A DNA stretch of 64,000 bases from Mermis nigrescens (Eukaryota > Nematoda > Enoplea > Mermithida > Mermithidae), in NCBI GenBank assembly GCA_036768485.1, contig JAVLUZ010000335.1:1-64000 (forward strand), given 5' to 3'. Each line of letters opens with the position of its first letter. Position 1 is the stretch's first letter. The notes beneath the pieces are model-generated. The model did not search any database and had not been told where the DNA came from. It saw nothing but the letters and a program-made list of their open reading frames with translations. Positions 33,398-44,516 of the stretch are shown here, in pieces. The position numbers and the translations under genes were made by a program.

Positions 33398-33690
33398 TAA
33401 GTTAAGAATATAATACTTTCAGGATACTATGAAATAAGCTTCAGAAGAGCGGATTTTTTCGCTCAGTACTTAGAACATATTGAAAGAAAGCGCGGAAAAA
33501 ATATTCATCCGTCTATAATAAATATTACAAAAGCTATGGGTTTTGTTAATTAGCCTCTTCTCAACCTAAGCAAGCATCTACTCGACCTAAGTATTGGAAG
33601 ATTCAAACAGCTGAATGCAGAATCACATGTAGATACCCAATTTACGTCAATATAAGCATCTATACATCGACCTAAGCATTTATACACTAG
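33398..33690. repeat. Left part of an inverted-repeat element (13077 family)
   Basis: It begins AAGTTAAGAATATAATACTTT and follows the reverse complement of 13560-13801 (shared TTTTTTCGCTCAGTAC, GCCTCTTCTC, AAACAGCTGAATGCAGAATCACATG). It stops in the 20 bp repeat zone at TTTATACAC. The remainder of the same element appears to resume at 42422. Confidence 0.6.
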
Positions 33691-34446
33691 CAAAAAAATG
33701 CTCCGATGGAACAAAAAAGATGAATATACTTGGAATTGTGGATTATTATGGATGTAAAAGGAGGGGACTAGGAAAAATCTACCTAAAGTCGGAAAATCTG
33801 CTAAAAATCACACTTTCTCTAAGCAACGCCAAAAAATCGATGTATATTCTGCGGCCAACAGATTAAAATAAATATTCAACCATAACAATGATTGAAACAG
33901 CAGCACGTTAGCTATGCAGTAGCTATGGGAAATGATATTAAGTAAACTAACAGTCTTCCAAGCCAATTGAATGAAATAGCAAATATCGAAGACAATTGAA
34001 GACATGGTTGGTTAAAAACAGTAGGAAACGCGTAAGTTGACTTGAAACAGACTTAATGTAGATACACTAGCATGCCCGAAACGATTGTGTGCACTAATCA
34101 ATCGGCTCCTGCTTTGCTTGCTATAATGCTCATAACAACAAAACAACTTTAAATACAATACCTCTTAGTTTTCTATCAATCAGGTGCCAGCAATTTAAAA
34201 AAGTAACCTTGATAGATTTCGTTTATACACTCTTATCTGAAACTTCGAACATTATTTAAAAAAGACACTTTTTTAGAGGCCGCAGAATATACATCGATTT
34301 TTTGCGTTGCTTAGAGAAAGTGTGATTTTTAGCAGATTTTCCGACTTTAGGTAGATTTTTCCTAGTCCCCTCCTTTTACATCCATAATAATCCACAATTC
34401 CAAGTATATTCATCTTTTTTGTTCCATCGGAGCATTTTTCTTTGCT
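33691..34446. mobile_element. Element with ~170 bp terminal inverted repeats
   Basis: The left arm (about 33691-33855) starts TAGCAAAAAAATGCTCCGATGG; the right arm (about 34272-34446) is its inverse, ending CATCGGAGCATTTTTCTTTGCTA. The arms share the GGAGGGGACTAGG, CTACCTAAAGTCGG and CACACTTTCTCTAAGCAACG blocks. TACAC lies next to both ends (one-base offset on the right), a possible 5 bp duplication. The central ~400 bp have no coding signal. A solo arm lies at 2374-2645. Class unknown (foldback-like). Confidence 0.7.
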
Positions 34447-34744
34447 AGTACACTACTTTTAATTAGCATGATTTCAGTACATCAGTCAGTAAACACAATC
34501 AGTAACATGCCACAATAATGACAACAGTCCAAGAACGCGGAAAACAATATTGTTCTTAACATCAGCATTATCCTTTTTAAACAAGACAACCTTATTGACA
34601 CCATCCATTTTCAAATTAAAACTGCATTAAGTTATTTCTTCTTAATGTGCAGTTCACTTATAATCAAGCACAAAAATTTAACCAACGAATTCACATTGCA
34701 AATCCTCACTCAATCAATACACAAGCACAATGTGTTGTGACTTT

Positions 34745-34850
34745 TGAAATTGAAAACACCCAATTTTCAATTTTCAAATTGAAAATTGGATCAATTTTCA
34801 AATTGAAAAATGGGTCAATTTTCAAATTGAAAATTGGGTGTTTTGAATTT
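34745..34850. repeat. Palindromic short tandem repeat (CAATTTTCAAATTGAAAATTGG)
   Basis: Three to four units of an approximately 30 bp sequence, each itself a palindrome centred on TTTCAAATTGAAA. The block as a whole is bounded by AAAACACCCAATTTTC and its inverse GAAAATTGGGTGTTTT, so it can fold as one large hairpin or as several small ones. Confidence 0.85.
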
Positions 34851-34927
34851 GCGATGAAGAAAATAATCAAAAGATAGTCACTTGGTTTATTTAAGCCGAG
34901 TAATAAAATAACGACCGTCCACCAATT

Positions 34928-37900
34928 CCAAACTAAACGCAACTAATCTGATCACTATGAAAAAGTTTTGAAAAATGAGCTTGCTAAGCGAGAGTTGTAA
35001 ACCAAGAGAAACTTAAAGTTAAAACCTACCATTAAATTATGAGAGAATTATAAAAGATTTTAAACTTCAAGAAAATGGAAAAGGCGGGATGTTGGTAAAT
35101 TAGAAGGCAAAGATTTTCGGCAAAAATTCAAAAACTTCACGCAAATATCAAATGTAAGGAACACTAACGCTTTGATTTGGTAGTAAAATAAATTTGTAGT
35201 ATAGACTACATATTAACAACAAATGAATAGTGCAAACTTTACACAACTACTAGGTGTAGAGAATACTAACAGTTTACGGCTTATTAATGTACATGATTAC
35301 AATAAAGCTGTATATCTTTGTCGACTTCTGTGCACAGTAGTGTGATTGCTGGTTCATTTTAAACCACTTTTGCAGGCAATTTACATCAATTAAACGATAG
35401 CTCTCCATGTGCAAGATTTTGTGAAACATATTATAAACACGGCTAAGAAAGATTTAACTTTAATGCAACCCATTTAAGACAAAATTACATCTCTTCAATG
35501 ATCTAAGGACACTTGAACATAATTTTTAAATCACTTTAGATTACTTTTGAGGGTAAACAAACTCACTTAATTGATGTCTCACATATGAATCCTCGAAAAT
35601 TTCTTGACTTCAGTTACAAAGTCTCTGCAAGTCTATCGAATTAGGGTTAACACGTAACGTAAACTTTACACAAACACATAGCGTAAAGAATATTTTAGTC
35701 GGATTCGTAATTTTGATATTGCTCCGATATTTCTTTCAACATTTATGGAAAAATGAGTCTCCATAATGTTTTAAAGACAATAAACATTAGGTTTAAACCA
35801 CTTTGCAATACTGCTGAGTGTAAGCAAGCGCGCCCAATTGACGTATATATTTCATTCCCTGTAAATTTTTATATCTCAGGAAAAAATTTCGATTTTTGCA
35901 ATGCTCTAGAACAAAGGCTAACATGCAGTGTAAAAAATTACTCGGATATTATGATCAACATTCATGAAAAATTATGTCTCTACAATGGTCTGAGGACATA
36001 TAAACAATGAATGTAAACTACTTTACATCACTGTTGGATGTAAACAAACGCGCCTACGTGACGTCTCACATTTGATCCTTTGAAAACTTCTAGGCTCCAA
36101 GAAAAAATTAGGTTTCAGGAATGCTCAAAAACGAAGATAAATATATATGTAGTGTAAACTTCATGTAAACACCTAGTGTAAAGAAGATTTTAGTCAGATT
36201 CGTAATTTTGATATTGTTCCGATATTACGATTAATATTTATGAAAAAATTAAGTCTACATAATGTTCTATGGGCAAACTAACAATTGGTGTAAACTACTT
36301 TACAACACCGAAGAGTGTAAACATATGCGCCAGACTGGCATATCAAATTTGATTCCTGGTCCATTTCTAGACTTGATAAACGTGTCCCTGATTCGTAACC
36401 GGAGAAGCAGGCAGAAAAAACAAGACAGAAACGCATTTAAAACTCCAAATTTTTGACTTTACACTCGCTAAATATTAATGTATAGACAATTTGCTTTGAC
36501 ATGCATTCGATATAAAGCACTTTATTTTTATTCTATTAGACTTATCCCGACTTCTGGACGGAGAAAGTGGCGAACAAAAAACGCAACAAAAACGTATTTT
36601 CCATCATTTAGAACACTGTAAACTTTAAAATTCCGTACCGAACTCCCCATTGAGTTTAAAGAAATTCGGTTTGGTACAATTTGTAGCTTTTAAATCGTAG
36701 TACATTCCTGTGTGCCAAAATTCTGTTGCAAAAATTATTTGGCATGATTTATCAATCAAACTTCGGAAAAAACGTGTTTTTTAGCCCATTTTTTACCTCT
36801 GATTTCGAACTTTACACTCCCATAAATAACTCAATATTGCGTTTTTTTAAATGCGGTTTGCTGCGATGTTTAGCCCCTGTGAGGCACTTTATTAATGCTG
36901 TCTTCGATTTACACTGACTCATAAGCGGAAAAATTTGGCAGAGAAATCTTAGTTAAAATCCGTTTTTTTACACCATCCACTAGAGTGTAAACTTTAAACC
37001 CCAGGATCTAACTCACCATAGAGCATACAAGACTTTGCTTATATGCAGAATGTAGCCCTTGATCCGCTCTACATTTCTGTCAGAAAACATTTTAAAAACC
37101 TTATAACTGGAGTTAGTATCGGACATAGGAAGGTTGAAAACTCGACCAAAAAGTGCTTTTTCACCCCCAGATTTTCGCACTCTTTACACTGCCGTTCGAT
37201 AAATAATGAGAATTTCAAAAAACAAAAAAAGTGTCATCTGTAGAATTCATCCCTCTATTATCCTATTCTGTTCAATCCTTCGAGTCATCAATACTCAGTT
37301 GTCCACATGCCGCAGTAAAAAGAACCCAAAATTTGTCCTATGTTATAACGTTACACTACCAAACTAAACGCAACTAATCTGATCACTATGAAAAAGTTTT
37401 GAAAAATGAGCTTGCTAAGCGAGAGTTGTAAACCAAGAGAAACTTAAAGTTAAAACCTACCATTAAATTATGAGAGAATTATAAAAGATTTTAAACTTCA
37501 AGAAAATGGAAAAGGCGGGATGTTGGTAAATTAGAAGGCAAAGATTTTCGGCAAAAATTCAAAAACTTCACGCAAATATCAAATGTAAGGAACACTAACG
37601 CTTTGATTTGGTAGTAAAATAAATTTGTAGTATAGACTACATATTAACAACAAATGAATAGTGCAAACTTTACACAACTACTAGGTGTAGAGAATACTAA
37701 CAGTTTACGGCTTATTAATGTACATGATTACAATAAAGCTGTATATCTTTGTCGACTTCTGTGCACAGTAGTGTGATTGCTGGTTCATTTTAAACCACTT
37801 TTGCAGGCAATTTACATCAATTAAACGATAGCTCTCCATGTGCAAGATTTTGTGAAACATATTATAAACACGGCTAAGAAAGATTTAACTTTAATGCAAC

Positions 37901-40900
37901 CCATTTAAGACAAAATTACATCTCTTCAATGATCTAAGGACACTTGAACATAATTTTTAAATCACTTTAGATTACTTTTGAGGGTAAACAAACTCACTTA
38001 ATTGATGTCTCACATATGAATCCTTGAAAATTTCTTGACTTCAGTTACAAAGTCTCTGCAAGTCTATCGAATTAGGGTTAACACGTAACGTAAACTTTAC
38101 ACAAACACATAGCGTAAAGAATATTTTAGTCGGATTCGTAATTTTGATATTGCTCCGATATTTCTTTCAACATTTATGGAAAAATGAGTCTCCATAATGT
38201 TTTAAAGACAATAAACATTAGGTTTAAACCACTTTGCAATACTGCTGAGTGTAAGCAAGCGCGCCCAATTGACGTATATATTTCATTCCCTGTAAATTTT
38301 TATATCTCAGGAAAAAACTTCGATTTTTGCAATGCTCTAGAACAAAGGCTAACATGCAGTGTAAAAAATTACTCGGATATTATGATCAACATTCATGAAA
38401 AAATTATGTCTCTACAATGGTCTGAGGACATATAAACAATGAATGTAAACTACTTCACATCACTGTTGGATGTAAACAAACGCGCCTACGTGACGTCTCA
38501 CATTTGATCCTTTGAAAACTTCTAGGCTCCAAGAAAAAATTAGGTTTCAGGAATGCTCAAAAACGAAGATAAATATATATGTAGTGTAAACTTCATGTAA
38601 ACACCTAGTGTAAAGAAGATTTTAGTCAGATTCGTAATTTTGATATTGTTCCGATATTACGATTAATATTTATGAAAAAATTAAGTCTACATAATGTTCT
38701 ATGGGCAAACTAACAATTGGTGTAAACTACTTTACAACACCGAAGAGTGTAAACATATGCGCCAGACTGGCATATCAAATTTGATTCCTGGTCCATTTCT
38801 AGACTTGATAAACGTGTCCCTGATTCGTAACCGGAGAAGCAGGCAGAAAAAACAAGACAGAAACGCATTTAAAACTCCACATTGTTGACTTTACACTCGC
38901 TAAATATTAATGTATAGACAATTTGCTTTGACATGCACCCGATATAAAGCACTTTATTTTTATTCTATTAGACTTATCCCGACTTCTGGACGGAGAAAGT
39001 GGCGAACAAAAAACGCAACAAAAACGTATTTTCCATCATTTAGAACACTGTAAACTTTAAAATTCCGTACCGAACTCCCCATTGAGTTTAAAGAAATTCG
39101 GTTTGGTACAATTTGTAGCTTTTAAATCGTAGTACATTCCTGTGTGCCAAAATTCTGTTGCAAAAATTATTTGGCATGATTTATCAATCAAACTTCGGAA
39201 AAAACGTGTTTTTTAGCCCATTTTTTACCTCTGATTTCGAACTTTACACTCCGCATAAATAACTCAATATTGCGTTTTTTTAAATGCGGTTTGCTGCGAT
39301 GTTTAGCCCCTGTGAGGCACTTTATTAATGCTGTCTTCGATTTACACTGACTCATAAGCGGAAAAATTTGGCAGAGAAATCTTAGTTAAAATCCGTTTTT
39401 TACACCATCCACTAGAGTGTAAACTTTAAACCCCAGGATCTAACTCACCATAGAGCATACAAGACTTTGCTTATATGCAGAATGTAGCCCTTGATCCGCT
39501 CTACATTTCTGTCAGAAAACATTTTAAAAACCTTATAACTGGAGTTAGTATCGGACATAGGAAGGTTGAAAACTCGACCAAAAAGTGCTTTTTCACCCCC
39601 AGATTTTCGCACTCTTTACACTGCCGTTCGATAAATAATGCGAATTTCAAAAAACAAAAAAAGTGACATCTGTAGAATTCATCCCTCTATTATCCTATTC
39701 TGTTCAATCCTTCGAGTCATCAATACTCAGTTGTCCACATGCCGCAGTAAAAAGGTCCCAAAATTTGTCCTATGTTATAACGTTACACTACCAAACTAAA
39801 CGCAACTAATCTGATCACTATGAAAAAGTTTTGAAAAATGAGCTTGCTAAGCGAGAGTTGTAAACCAAGAGAAACTTAAAGTTAAAACCTACCATTAAAT
39901 TATGAGAGAATTATAAAAGATTTTAAACTTCAAGAAAATGGAAAAGGCGGGATGTTGGTAAATTAGAAGGCAAAGATTTTCGGCAAAAATTCAAAAACTT
40001 CACGCAAATATCAAATGTAAGGAACACTAACGCTTTGATTTGGTAGTAAAATAAATTTGTAGTATAGACTACATATTAACAACAAATGAATAGTGCAAAC
40101 TTTACACAACTACTAGGTGTAGAGAATACTAACAGTTTACGGCTTATTAATGTACATGATTACAATAAAGCTGTATATCTTTGTCGACTTCTGTGCACAG
40201 TAGTGTGATTGCTGGTTCATTTTAAACCACTTTTGCAGGCAATTTACATCAATTAAACGATAGCTCTCCATGTGCAAGATTTTGTGAAACATATTATAAA
40301 CACGGCTAAGAAAGATTTAACTTTAATGCAACCCATTTAAGACAAAATTACATCTCTTCAATGATCTAAGGACACTTGAACATAATTTTTAAATCACTTT
40401 AGATTACTTTTGAGGGTAAACAAACTCACTTAATTGATGTCTCACATATGAATCCTTGAAAATTTCTTGACTTCAGTTACAAAGTCTCTGCAAGTCTATC
40501 GAATTAGGGTTAACACGTAACGTAAACTTTACACAAACACATAGCGTAAAGAATATTTTAGTCGGATTCGTAATTTTGATATTGCTCCGATATTTCTTTC
40601 AACATTTATGGAAAAATGAGTCTCCATAATGTTTTAAAGACAATGAACATTAGGTTTAAACCACTTTGCAATACTGCTGAGTGTAAGCAAGCGCGCCCAA
40701 TTGACGTATATATTTCATTCCCTGTAAATTTTTATATCTCAGGAAAAAATTTCGATTTTTGCAATGCTCTAGAACAAAGGCTAACATGCAGTGTAAAAAA
40801 TTACTCGGATATTATGATCAACATTCATGAAAAAATTATGTCTCTACAATGGTCTGAGGACATATAAACAATGAATGTAAACTACTTCACATCACTGTTG

Positions 40901-42220
40901 GATGTAAACAAACGCGCCTACGTGACGTCTCACATTTGATCCTTTGAAAACTTCTAGGCTCCAAGAAAATATTAGGTTTCAGGAATGCTCAAAAACGAAG
41001 ATAAATATATATGTAGTGTAAACTTCATGTAAACACATAGTGTAAAGAAGATTTTAGTCAGATTCGTAATTTTGATATTGTTCCGATATTACGATTAATA
41101 TTTATGAAAAAATTAAGTCTACATAATGTTCTATGGGCAAACTAACAATTGGTGTAAACTACTTTACAACACTGTAGAGTGTAAACATATGCGCCAGACT
41201 GGCATATCAAATTTGATTCCTGGTCCATTTCTAGACTTGATAAACGTGTCCCTGACTCGTAACCGGAGAAGCAGGCAGAAAAAACAAGACAGAAACGCAT
41301 TTAAAACTCCAAATTTTTGACTTTACACTCGCTAAATATTAATGTATAGACAATTTGCTTTGACATGCACCCGATATAAAGCACTTTATTTTTATTCTAT
41401 TAGACTTATCCCGACTTCTGGACGGAGAAAGTGGCGAACAAAAAACGCAACAAAAACGTATTTTCCATCATTTAGAACACTGTAAACTTTAAAATTCCGT
41501 ACCGAACTCCCCATTGAGTTTAAAGAAATTCGGTTTGGTACAATTTGTAGCTTTTAAATCGTAGTACATTCCTGTGTGCCAAAATTCTGTTGCAAAAATT
41601 ATTTGGCATGATTTATCAATCAAACTTCGGAAAAAAACGTGTTTTTTAGCCCATTTTTTACCTCTGATTTCGAACTTTACACCCCCATAAATAACTCAAT
41701 ATTGCGTTTTTTTAAATGCGGTTTGCTGCGATGTTTAGCCCCTGTGAGGCACTTTATTAATGCTGTCTTCGATTTGCACTGACTCATAAGCGGAAAAATT
41801 TGGCAGAGAAATCTTAGTTAAAATCCGTTTTTTACACCATCCACTAGAGTGTAAACTTTAAACCCCAGGATCTAACTCACCATAGAGCATACAAGACTTT
41901 GCTTATATGCAGAATGTAGCCCTTGATCCGCTCTACATTTCTGTTAGAAAACATTTTAAAAACCTCATAACCGGAGTTAGTATCGGACATAGGAAGTTTG
42001 AAAACTCGACCAAAAAGTGCTTTTTCACCCCCAGATTTTCGCACTCTTTATACTGCCGTTCGATAAACAATGTGAATTTCAAAAAACAAAAAAAGTGTCA
42101 TCTGTAGAATTCATCCCTCTATTATCCTATTCTGTTCAATCCTTCGAGTCATCAATACTCAGTTGTCCACATGCCGCAGTAAAAAGGTCCCAAAATTTGT
42201 CCTATGTTATAACGTTACAC
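34928..42220. repeat. Three tandem copies of a 2.43 kb unit
   Basis: Units start at CCAAACTAAACGCAAC: 34928, 37359 and 39791, giving periods of 2431 and 2432 bp. The third ends at CGTTACAC (42220). The copies differ by only scattered substitutions and 1 bp indels. Each unit opens with about 150 bp of Penelope-like 3' tail (compare 22733-22890). Inside, diverged ~250 bp modules repeat (unit 1 near 35480, 35700, 35935 and 36190) with GATATT(G/A)YTCCGATATT, TTATGRAAAAAT and GTCTCYAYAATG landmarks, making a higher-order repeat. Small conserved open frames (for example 35753-36010) reflect the recent duplication. The true copy number could be higher than assembled. Confidence 0.95.
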
Positions 42221-42421
42221 AAAAACTTTACACCTTCTTTACACAGTCAATTTTGAGTTTCAAGAAAAACAAAAAAACACGGGCAGCGAATTTTTTATTA
42301 TCTTTCTTTTAAAAAAATCCGCACCTTCAGAAGTGTCCTGTTATAGCTGTAGGGGGTGCCCAGGTGTTGGGGGTACCCAAGTATATTATAGGTACGCGCT
42401 AACGCGCTACCTATGATCTAC
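42221..42421. other. Junction sequence after the tandem array
   Basis: Short segment with AAAACTTTACACC and CTTTACACAG motifs like those inside the array, then a GGGGGTGCCCAGGTGTTGGGGGTACCC block. It ends at GCTACCTATGATCTA before the 20 bp minisatellite. Confidence 0.4.
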
Positions 42422-42945
42422 CTAAGCATTAATACATTGATCTAAGCATCTATACATCGACCTAAGCATCTATACATCAACCTAAGCATCTATACATTGA
42501 CCTGAGCGGGAGCAACCTCGACCTAAGCAGCTTAAAACACCTTTTAGGATATACTAAGCCTAAGCCTAAGCATATTAGAACTAGAAGCAAAAACTTAGAT
42601 TTTCCTATATCTTATCAAGTAAAACTGAAAAAAACATACAAAAAAATGAAAATTTTTTAAAGTTATTTTAAAATTTCAAACAGCTTTCCGCGCCTTTTTT
42701 CTTTTTCTCAGCCCATATTATTCATTTCTGACAAATGTGTAAGTCCTTGGACCGAGTCGTTTAATCGTCCCACCCAACACTCAAATCGACAGTTGCCTGT
42801 AACTTTGCAAGTATGGCTCAGATTTTCACCATTTTTTTCTGCGCTTCAATTTATCATGTTCTACCAGTTTGGCACAAAAATTTTGGCATTCCTTATTCGT
42901 TTTGCTCCTTTTCTAAAAGTACCATATTCTTAACTTTAGCCAAAG
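42422..42945. repeat. Right part of an inverted-repeat element, with 20 bp minisatellite
   Basis: 42422-42520 holds four to five copies of CCTAAGCATCTATACATYGA. The text then follows the reverse complement of 13077-13530 (GACCTAAGCAGCTTAAAACACC, CTTATCAAGTAAAACTGA) and ends at AAAGTACCATATTCTTAACTTT. With 33398-33690 it makes one 13077-type element opened by an 8.7 kb insertion. TAAGCCTAAGCCTAAGC at 42557 is telomere-like. A further partial copy follows at 43030-43230. Confidence 0.65.
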
Positions 42946-43029
42946 AGTTCTACTCAAATACGATGTAAACAGCATTTTTGGATTATCTCAAAGTTCCAAC
43001 CATTTGAAGATTGAAACAGTGGAATGCAG

Positions 43030-43840
43030 AATAACGTACCCAATTTAGGTCGACCTAAGCATCTATATATCAACCTGAGCATCTATACATTGACCTAAGC
43101 ATCTACACCTCGATCTAAGCGGGAGTGACCTCGACCTAAGCAGCCCAAAGCCTAAGCCTAACCGTCATTTAAGCAGAAACTTGAATTTTCACATATCTTA
43201 TCAAGTAAAATGACAGAAAAAATATGCAAAAAATTGTTTTTTCAATTTTAAAAATTTTCGAACAAAAATTTTTTTGCGCAATAAAGGTTATTTCTTCGTG
43301 ATCAGCGACCTTGGAAATGTCAGATAAATATGTTTTAAGCCCAAATTCGGGACATTTTGGTAAACAGTAAAATACCCACTTTAATGTAGCTATATCCGGA
43401 GTAACTTGTTCAATCCTTTTTGCTCACATCGCCACAGACTTTTCCTGATGCCCTATCCACATTTATATTCTCGCTTACATTGCCTGCCATCTGGGTGCAT
43501 TTATGACAAAGTAAAGTACCGTAACTCTATCTTCACCAATATTGGTCCGTTTTCCATGAAATTTCTTTTCCGCACTTTCTTTTTGTATGTCCTCCTCATT
43601 TCAACCAATATCGTTCCTTTATACATACATCTGCAAATTTTCCGTTCACACCATGAAGTAAAGTTTAGCCAAATTTTTATACAAAAAGTACATCAAACAC
43701 CGCTATTACATGAGCACATAGGATTTTCTACTTAAAAACACTGATTTTTCAATACAGAGGGTCTATTTTAAACATTTTTAGACCTCTTAAAAAACGTGGA
43801 AAAAGGTTGGAAAAAGTGGGAAAAAATTTTGGGCCTGGTC
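43030..43840. other. Partial 13077-type repeat, then unassigned sequence
   Basis: 43030-43230 repeats the ACCTAAGCATCTATA minisatellite and its downstream text. 43240-43840 is AT-rich with a 109-codon frame (43406-43735) that has no recognisable family feature. Possibly original hAT interior. Confidence 0.4.
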
Positions 43841-43844
43841 TATA

Positions 43845-44255
43845 ATGTCAACCAAATCGCTGGGAAAAAACGGTGTTCAGGAACCAAATTTCAAATCGTG
43901 GCTAGTAGAAGGCTCAATCGGTTCTGCTCACTGTAAATTATATTCTGCTAATCTACCCCCAAAACACGATGCTCTTCTTAATCATGTTAAAACGGCCAAC
44001 CACATTAAAGCCATTAGTTTTAAAGCCTCATTTGCATTGTCTGCTTTAAGTCTTCCCTTTTCTAATGCTAGCGTTGAACGGGGTATTTCTGTATTAAGTT
44101 TGCTGAAGACCAAACTACAAAATCGCTTAGATGTCAAAACTACTGATGCTTTATTACGTGTTCGTTTTTACTGTTGGAAGGGCGAGAATTGTTGCACCTT
44201 CACTCTTACTGATCCAATGCTTAAATTGTTTAACACTAAAATGTACGGTCAGTAG
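43845..44255 (+). pseudogene. Internally deleted hAT transposase (BED finger joined to dimerisation tail)
   Basis: A 136-codon intact frame. Residues ~20-60 resemble a BED zinc finger ('FKSWLVEGSIGSAHCKLYSA' ... 'HVKTANH'), but the second cysteine of the CxxC pair is Tyr. Residues ~70-110 are the hAT C-terminal dimerisation motif: 'LSLPFSNASVERGISVLSLL', then 'KTKLQNRLDVKTTDALLRVRF'. Typical hAT transposases are 550-700 residues; the catalytic RNase H-like core between these parts is missing. It sits about 260 bp from the right end of the 12 kb element, in the expected orientation, and so probably belongs to it. A short protein of DNA-binding plus dimerisation parts could act as a repressor; that is speculation. 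Confidence 0.8.
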
Positions 44256-44516
44256 CATTTTTGATGATGATATCATGTGCCTTAATGAATCGTTATAACT
44301 TTCTGATGAAGCCTTGTTTAATGTGCAAAATGCGTTCAATGTGGTAGATATTTAAGTGCAATAGTTGATTTGAATAAATTTTAGCCGCTTTGTTATTTAT
44401 CAAGTGTATACATCGTTTGTCCGGTTTGGTCCGGAATTTAACTGTGCTCTTGTCCGGTTTTGTCCGGTTTTGAATGTTGGTATGTCCGGTTAGCCTTTTC
44501 AGAGTTGGCAACACTG

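Larger units (their letters stand above)
32505..44516 (+). mobile_element. 12 kb hAT-type element with deleted transposase and tandem 2.43 kb units
   Basis: The left end is CAGGGTTGCCAACTTGGCCGG; the right end, reverse-complemented, is CAGTGTTGCCAACTCTG. Flanking CACGCAGC at 32497-32504 and 44517-44524 is a perfect 8 bp TSD. The two flanks carry adjacent parts of one protein-coding sequence (compare the unbroken copy near 62290-62340), so the whole 12 kb arrived in, or grew within, one site. It contains an internally deleted hAT transposase near the right end, a split inverted-repeat element (33398-33690 / 42422-42945), a long-TIR element (33691-34446) and three tandem 2.43 kb units (34928-42220). 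Confidence 0.85.

Noticed and set aside
35753..41320. Small ORFs (85, 83, 64 and 66 codons) conserved in all three 2.43 kb units
   Set aside because: Their conservation follows from recent duplication of the whole unit. Two of them resemble each other only because the internal modules are related. No start context or domain supports coding.
34928..42220. CRISPR-like or tandem gene array
   Set aside because: Unit length 2.43 kb, no short direct repeats with unique spacers, eukaryotic context with transposons.
42550..42575. Interstitial telomere from a chromosome fusion
   Set aside because: Only two to three GCCTAA units, and the same text recurs inside a dispersed element family, so element origin explains it.
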